From assembly GCA_025766275.1 (NCBI GenBank), contig JAFKAC010000007.1, positions 868,001-932,000 of the forward strand: 64,000 nt of DNA. Direction: 5' to 3'. Shown in pieces: positions 59,763 to 64,000 of this stretch (position 1 is the first letter of the stretch; each line of letters opens with the position of its first letter). The notes beneath the pieces are model-generated. The model had not been told where the DNA came from, did no database searches, and saw only the letters and a program-made list of their open reading frames with translations. A program made the translations under genes and the position numbers. This stretch comes from Lactarius indigo (taxonomy: Eukaryota > Basidiomycota > Agaricomycetes > Russulales > Russulaceae).

Positions 59763-60079
59763 AAAGGAGGGACAAGTGCGAATGGATCGCAAGTCCGAGT
59801 CGAATCCTGATTAATACGTTAATAACTTGAGAGTGGGCCAATCCGCCCGGCGTCGTCGCCTCGTCGACACGGACAAAAATAGTCTTTACAGTATGATCGT
59901 TATTCGTTACTAAAAGCTACAGAACTATGCAAGTTAAGTTCTACACTATTGTTTATATCTAGAGAACGAGCAATGTCCGATTATAGTCAGAACATTTGGT
60001 ACAAAGAGATTAAAACAGGATACCAATATAATGTCATGACGGGGCGTAAGAAATCTACACAGGTCCCAGAGAGAGGCAT
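59763..60079. other. RIT1 upstream / LRR gene downstream spacer
   Basis: AT-rich 317 bp; 5' flank of RIT1 and 3' flank of the LRR gene, both minus strand. Nothing else seen. Confidence 0.5.
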
Positions 60080-61557
60080 TCAGCCAACCAGGCATGCACC
60101 GCACGCCTGAACGCCCGACCCGCGAAGGTCACAGTTCTGTAACTGCCCACCACACAGTGCCGCGCTCTGCGCTGCACTCAGCGTTAGTGGTTCATTATTG
60201 ACAATGCTAAAAGTCATAGTGGTCAGCCACGCAACGACGATGATATTTCCCAGCGACGTACAGAGAACGGAGATGACCATCCAAAATGCTTGGGGGCAAC
60301 GACGAGCCGACCTGGGCATTGCGAACGAGGATCAGGGTGGTGATGTTCTGCATTGTATCTGGAAGCGGGCCAAGCGCCGTATTTTCGAGATGTAGAGTGA
60401 CGAGCTCGGTCAACGCGCCAAATGGTTCCGGGAAAGCGCCAGCTACGAGTTGAGTTAGTACATTGCCTACCCGCATCCCCGAGAAACGTACCGGGAGAAT
60501 TACCGTCACCGATGATTTCGAGGGTCTCGAGCGCGGTGAGATTGGTGAACTCGACAGGAAGGGACGCGGGGATAGCAGGGGAGGACAGCTGTCTTCGGAA
60601 GAGTCAGTCGCGCCTTGATTAAGGGCATACGGAAACTTACAAGGACGATACACGGCCAGCGCCGTCGCAACGCACGCCAGCCCAAGTACAGAACCTGACG
60701 TCCTTGACCCAGCCTCCCGCTTCGAGTCCCGTCCGCCCCTGTTGACCAGCATCCTCCCACAGGGACCGTAATCCGCAGAACTGCGTCGCATCCAGTGCGG
60801 CAGGGTACACCGCCGTGGCGCTGGGCGGCAACGCCGCGAGGAGGGGAAGACACGTGCCGCACGGGTACCCGGTGGGGTTGCTCGGCGCATTGAGCGTGTA
60901 CTGCGATATGCACTGCTGCGTGTTAGCCGGAAGCTGGTCCGTGGTCGTAGGCGCGCTGGCGGGTGGGGCCGCAACAGCGAGGGAGGCGGGTAGTTGGGAC
61001 GACGAAAACGAGCGGACGTCGAGAACGGTCACGTTGATGAAGAGGTAGAGCAAGAAGACAGCGAGTGCGGCGAGTAGGGCCCGATCGCGCAGCCTTTGCA
61101 TGCGCGTCGGTGGCGGCTGCTGGCTGTGGCAAACGCACTGGGGGGGTTGCTTGCGTACATTAAGTGGCCGCCACTCTGGCATGTGCCCGACACCAGGTGG
61201 CGGCGGTCCAAGATCTGCAGCAGAACGATTGCCGTCTCGCAGGCTCATTCGGAGATCGTGAAAGAGGCGCGTGAAGCGGTCTTTGATACTCGATGAGGTG
61301 CTTGGAATGCTCGAGTGGCCTGTGAGACCCTTCTCAGGATCAAGAGGTCGTGGGCGGGACGAGCTGTACATCGTCGACCCGCCGAGGGTGGAATCACGCT
61401 CTGGTGGCCACGTAAGTGAATCTGGAGAGAAGTGAGAGCGTTCGATGGCCGGGTCCGATGGAGGCACCGCGATGGACAGATGCTCCTTGAACCGGGACGA
61501 CGAAGCGACTGAGTGCTGAGATAAGGGTGTAAGTGAGCGCTGATGAGTTCTACTCAT
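60080..61557 (-). CDS. Membrane-anchored leucine-rich-repeat protein
   Basis: Exons 61557-60641, 60592-60492, 60442-60262 and 60206-60080; phases 2, 1, 2; 441 residues. The first 160 residues are hydrophilic and probably cytosolic. RALLAALAVFLLYLFINVTV is a single membrane span, suggesting type II orientation. The outer part has Cys motifs (YPCGTCLPLL, RFCTWAGVRCDGAG) like the N-terminal caps of plant-type LRRs. Then come the repeats: LPVEFTNLTALETLEIIGDG, FPEPFGALTELVTLHLENTA, LGPLPDTMQNITTLILVRNA and LPPSILDGHLRSLSIVNNE. It closes with a Cys-rich end (CGGQLQNCDLRGSGVQACGA). Likely a cell-surface or wall-facing recognition protein; ligand unknown. ATG 61557 is the first in frame. Confidence 0.85.
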
Positions 61558-61812
61558 CAAGACTTGGAACGTATATATGTACGAGAAGGAGAGAAAGTGA
61601 GTGCCGTCGAGGAGTGGAGTGGAGTGGGGAAAGAAAACGATGGGGATAATGCAATTAGATTTTCAGCGCAGAACCCAGAAGCTCAGAACAATGGCCTGAG
61701 CAACCATTGTCGTTCGAAACGTTCTTGTTGGGAGTTGGGACAATGAACGCAACAATAGACGTCGGTGCATGAAACACGGGCCGGCTACCGCGGTGCTCGC
61801 CTGATTCACATC

Positions 61813-62367
61813 ATGCCCGCCGACGACGACACTAAGAACCGCGGAATCAAACCGACTCTCTACTTTGGTTACGGGAGTAATCTATGGATAGACCAGATGA
61901 ACCGCCGCTGCCCCGATAACAAGTACATCGGGCTTGGTGTACTCCGCGAGTGGTGAGCATCACCAGACCGTTGTTCTATTCGTCTCAACGACGTCCACAG
62001 GTGTTGGATCATAAATCAGCGTGGTTATGCCAACGTTGTTCCTTCTTCTGGGGATTACGTGTATGGTTTCATCTACGAGATCAACTCCAAGGACGAGCAG
62101 TCGTTGGACAAGTACGAAGGTGTTCCCCACAGCTATGAAAAGAGGATCATTCCACTCGAGTTGATCACTCGTTCCGGCGACGGAGAAACGAAGGAGAAGA
62201 AGACCATCGATGCGCTGGTGTACATAGATTTTTCCCGTACCAGCCGCGATGTCCCAAAGACGGAGTATATCCACCGCATCAACATGGGGATCAAGGACGC
62301 CCTTCAGAAGGGCGTTTCCAAGTCTTATGTCGACAAATACGTTAGACCATTCATACCCCCAGAGTAG
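61813..62367 (+). CDS. Gamma-glutamylcyclotransferase-like protein
   Basis: Exons 61813-61952 and 62001-62367 (phase 2), 168 residues. TLYFGYGSNLW is the hallmark P-loop-like binding motif; GYANVVPSSGDYVYGFIYEI and LDKYEGVPHSYEKRIIPLEL give the catalytic Glu region (DKYEG). ALVYID and EYIHRINMGIKDALQKGVS complete the fold. Such enzymes release 5-oxoproline from gamma-glutamyl dipeptides or glutathione. The size fits the small GGCT class. Shares a 255-bp divergent upstream region with the LRR gene. Substrate cannot be decided from sequence. Confidence 0.92.
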
Positions 62368-62400
62368 AATATCAGTTTCAATGCACACCTCTTTTTCGCG

Positions 62401-64000
62401 TCATTCCGCCAGCTGTTCAATAGGCTGACCAGACTTTTTCTGTCTCCTTCGCTTCTTCACGGGTTCGTCTGTTGCTCCTCCATCCGTTGCTGCATCAGCT
62501 TCCGCTGGTGCATGCGTGACCTTTTCGCGCATCCGTTCCTTCTTTCCCTTCCTCTTCTTTGCTTTGTTCGAGCCCTCGTTGACATCTACGCTCACGCCAC
62601 CAGCGCGTTCCGAGAGTTTCTTCTTGAATTCGCCGAGCCGTTCGCCGCGTTTTGCGTCCCACGTGTCGCGCTGCTTGCGATACGGGGCGAGCTTTTTCAA
62701 GCCAACGTACTCGTTCAGGTCCTTGTCGTCTGCGAGTAAGATCTCTGTAGGAGTCAGCCCGTATGAGCTCTTCGCTGCTGTGTTGTAGCGGAAGCGCGTG
62801 GGCATGCCAGCGACCTGAGCGAAGTCATATGGATGAGCATGGGGTGCAAGCGATGAAAAGAGACGCACCATATCGTTGAACTCGAGCTCGTACAACTCCT
62901 CCATGTACTGGTCAAGCACCCGCTTGCGCATCTCTTCCGTGCCGTCCCATTCCACCTCATCCCACTTGCTCCCGCCATCTTTCAGTGCATCTGCGTCCAT
63001 CTCATCCACGTCGACCCCATCCACATCAACGTCTCTCGCTTTCTTCTTCTCTTTCTTCTTCGCCTTCTTACGCTCCTTCACGTCGAGGCTAGTTGACACA
63101 TGCTGAGCTTCGTCCTCGCTCTGCGGAACGATGTGATCGATGTCAATATCATCGTCCCACGTCGGTTTTTCGTCATCACCGTTGGCACCAGCACCGTCCG
63201 TCTCGACAAGCATAGCCGCTATTTGTTGATCGTGCGTCGCCGCGTCCCAGTCTCCGTCCAAGTCTAGCGCCTGTAGGGCTGCGCGGATTCAGCAAAACGG
63301 ACGATATACTCGCCCTAAGAAAAAGGACAAACCCTGGCTGCGCACCCATCCTCCTTCTTTGCCAATGCGTTCGAGCCTGCCTTCCAACTCTCGCGTCTTG
63401 AGCCCCTTTAGACGCTTCACTTCTTCGCGTCGCTGCGCCTTCTCCGCGTCCTTGCGCTCCTGCCGCCGCTCACGCGCCGCACGGCGGCGTTCTGCGTGCT
63501 CCGTTGTCCGTCGCACACTCTCGATAGCACGCGGGAAGGACTGAATGTGTGCCGCGTCGGGTTCTTCGAAGCGGAAATTGTACGAGCTTTCGAAACGCTC
63601 TGCGACTTCGTCGAACTCGTCGTCGTCTTCCTCAAAAAGATCGTTGTTGGCACCAGCACCGACCTCAACGCCGGTATGCGTCGCTGAGGGACCAGGATCT
63701 TTGGAAGATGAGGCCTGTGCAGTGATCTCCTTATATGTTGGGAGGCGTCGAGCAGAGCGGTCCACCCATCCGCGATTCAAAATGTAACTACAGAAAAAAA
63801 TTAATCATTTCATTCGCTGTTGTATGACGGAAAAGTGGCGCACGCACTTTATCAAAAATTCTTGGTCTGTTTCCTTCCTCTCTTCTGCATTCTTTCTTCC
63901 CTTTTTCTTCTTCTTCTTCCCGGGTTCTGCCTCGGCAGGGTGTACATCTTCTTCTTGACGTACCTCGTCCTCTGTCTTTCCCTCATCTCCGAGGTCTAAG
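62401..64000 (-). CDS. KRI1: Kri1-like ribosome biogenesis protein, 5' end beyond window
   Basis: Visible exons from the 3' end: 62814-62401, 63270-62869, 63787-63346 and from 63848 to beyond 64000; phases 0, 0, 2. The 54-nt intron at 62868-62815 is a multiple of three and could be read through. Features in order: acidic/Lys-rich stretches, EFLINYILNRGWVDR across a splice joint, YKEITAQ, EDDDEFDEVAERFESSYNFR, a charged coiled coil (ERRQERKDAEKAQRREE), DGDWDAATHDQQ, EELYELEFNDMVAGMPTRFR, LTPTEILLADDKDLNEYVGL with KKLAPYR, and a basic tail (KKRRRQKKSGQ). Kri1 is a nucleolar factor needed for 40S maturation. At least 469 residues lie in the window; the start is outside. Confidence 0.93.

Noticed and set aside
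1..64000. CRISPR arrays, rRNA, prokaryotic operons, complete transposons
   Set aside because: None seen; the repeats present are tandem gene duplications and coding repeats.

Overview
The window comes from a filamentous fungus. Nearly every gene is broken by many short introns (about 45-70 nt, GT..AG) with very small exons, and there are no bacterial signals. The gene content (basidiomycete-style BTB families, a DUF6533-type membrane family, Rit1, Kri1, L-type lectin, GH71 alpha-1,3-glucanase) points to an Agaricomycete basidiomycete. A Ceratobasidiaceae/Rhizoctonia-like genome is my guess, made without any database search.

Layout. Positions 1-20.5 kb hold seven tandem BTB-domain paralogues, all on the minus strand, with conserved intron positions. 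They form two subfamilies: type A (BTB1, 3, 4), with a Gly/Asn-rich tail, and type B (BTB2, 5, 6, 7), several of which can end in a hydrophobic tail. BTB5, 6 and 7 sit in three ~3 kb tandem segmental duplications, and BTB6 also carries three in-frame duplicated exons. At 21-25 kb there is a bacterial-type PARG/macrodomain-fold protein, divergent from clathrin light chain, which converges on a monoacylglycerol lipase. At 27-32 kb an Erv2-type sulfhydryl oxidase is followed by two GH71 glucanases created by a 2.3 kb direct duplication, which also left a truncated ERV2 pseudogene. At 33-38 kb come a hypothetical acidic protein, ketopantoate hydroxymethyltransferase (panB/ECM31) and a large disordered protein with KEN boxes, an FGF motif and a conserved C-terminus that I propose is a fungal sororin-like cohesion factor. 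At 39-46 kb three tandem aldo-keto reductases have carried along pieces of the sororin-like gene's 3' end. At 46.7-50 kb are a DnaJ-domain membrane protein and an L-type (VIP36/Emp47-like) cargo lectin. At 51-56 kb are two paralogues of a multi-pass membrane protein whose exons include 14-, 5- and 8-nt microexons; the second copy looks damaged. At 57.8-64 kb come Rit1 (initiator-tRNA ribosylphosphate transferase), a membrane-anchored LRR protein, a gamma-glutamylcyclotransferase and the 3' part of Kri1, which runs off the right edge.

How the genes relate. There is no cluster with a single pathway. Conserved single-copy housekeeping genes (clathrin light chain, panB, Rit1, Kri1, lectin, ERV2) alternate with lineage-specific families expanding by local tandem duplication (BTB, GH71, AKR, DUF6533). 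The clearest biology is this repeated duplication, which moves whole promoters, exons and fragments of neighbouring genes. All exon joins were derived by eye from splice signals, reading phase and paralogue comparison; none was tested against transcripts.
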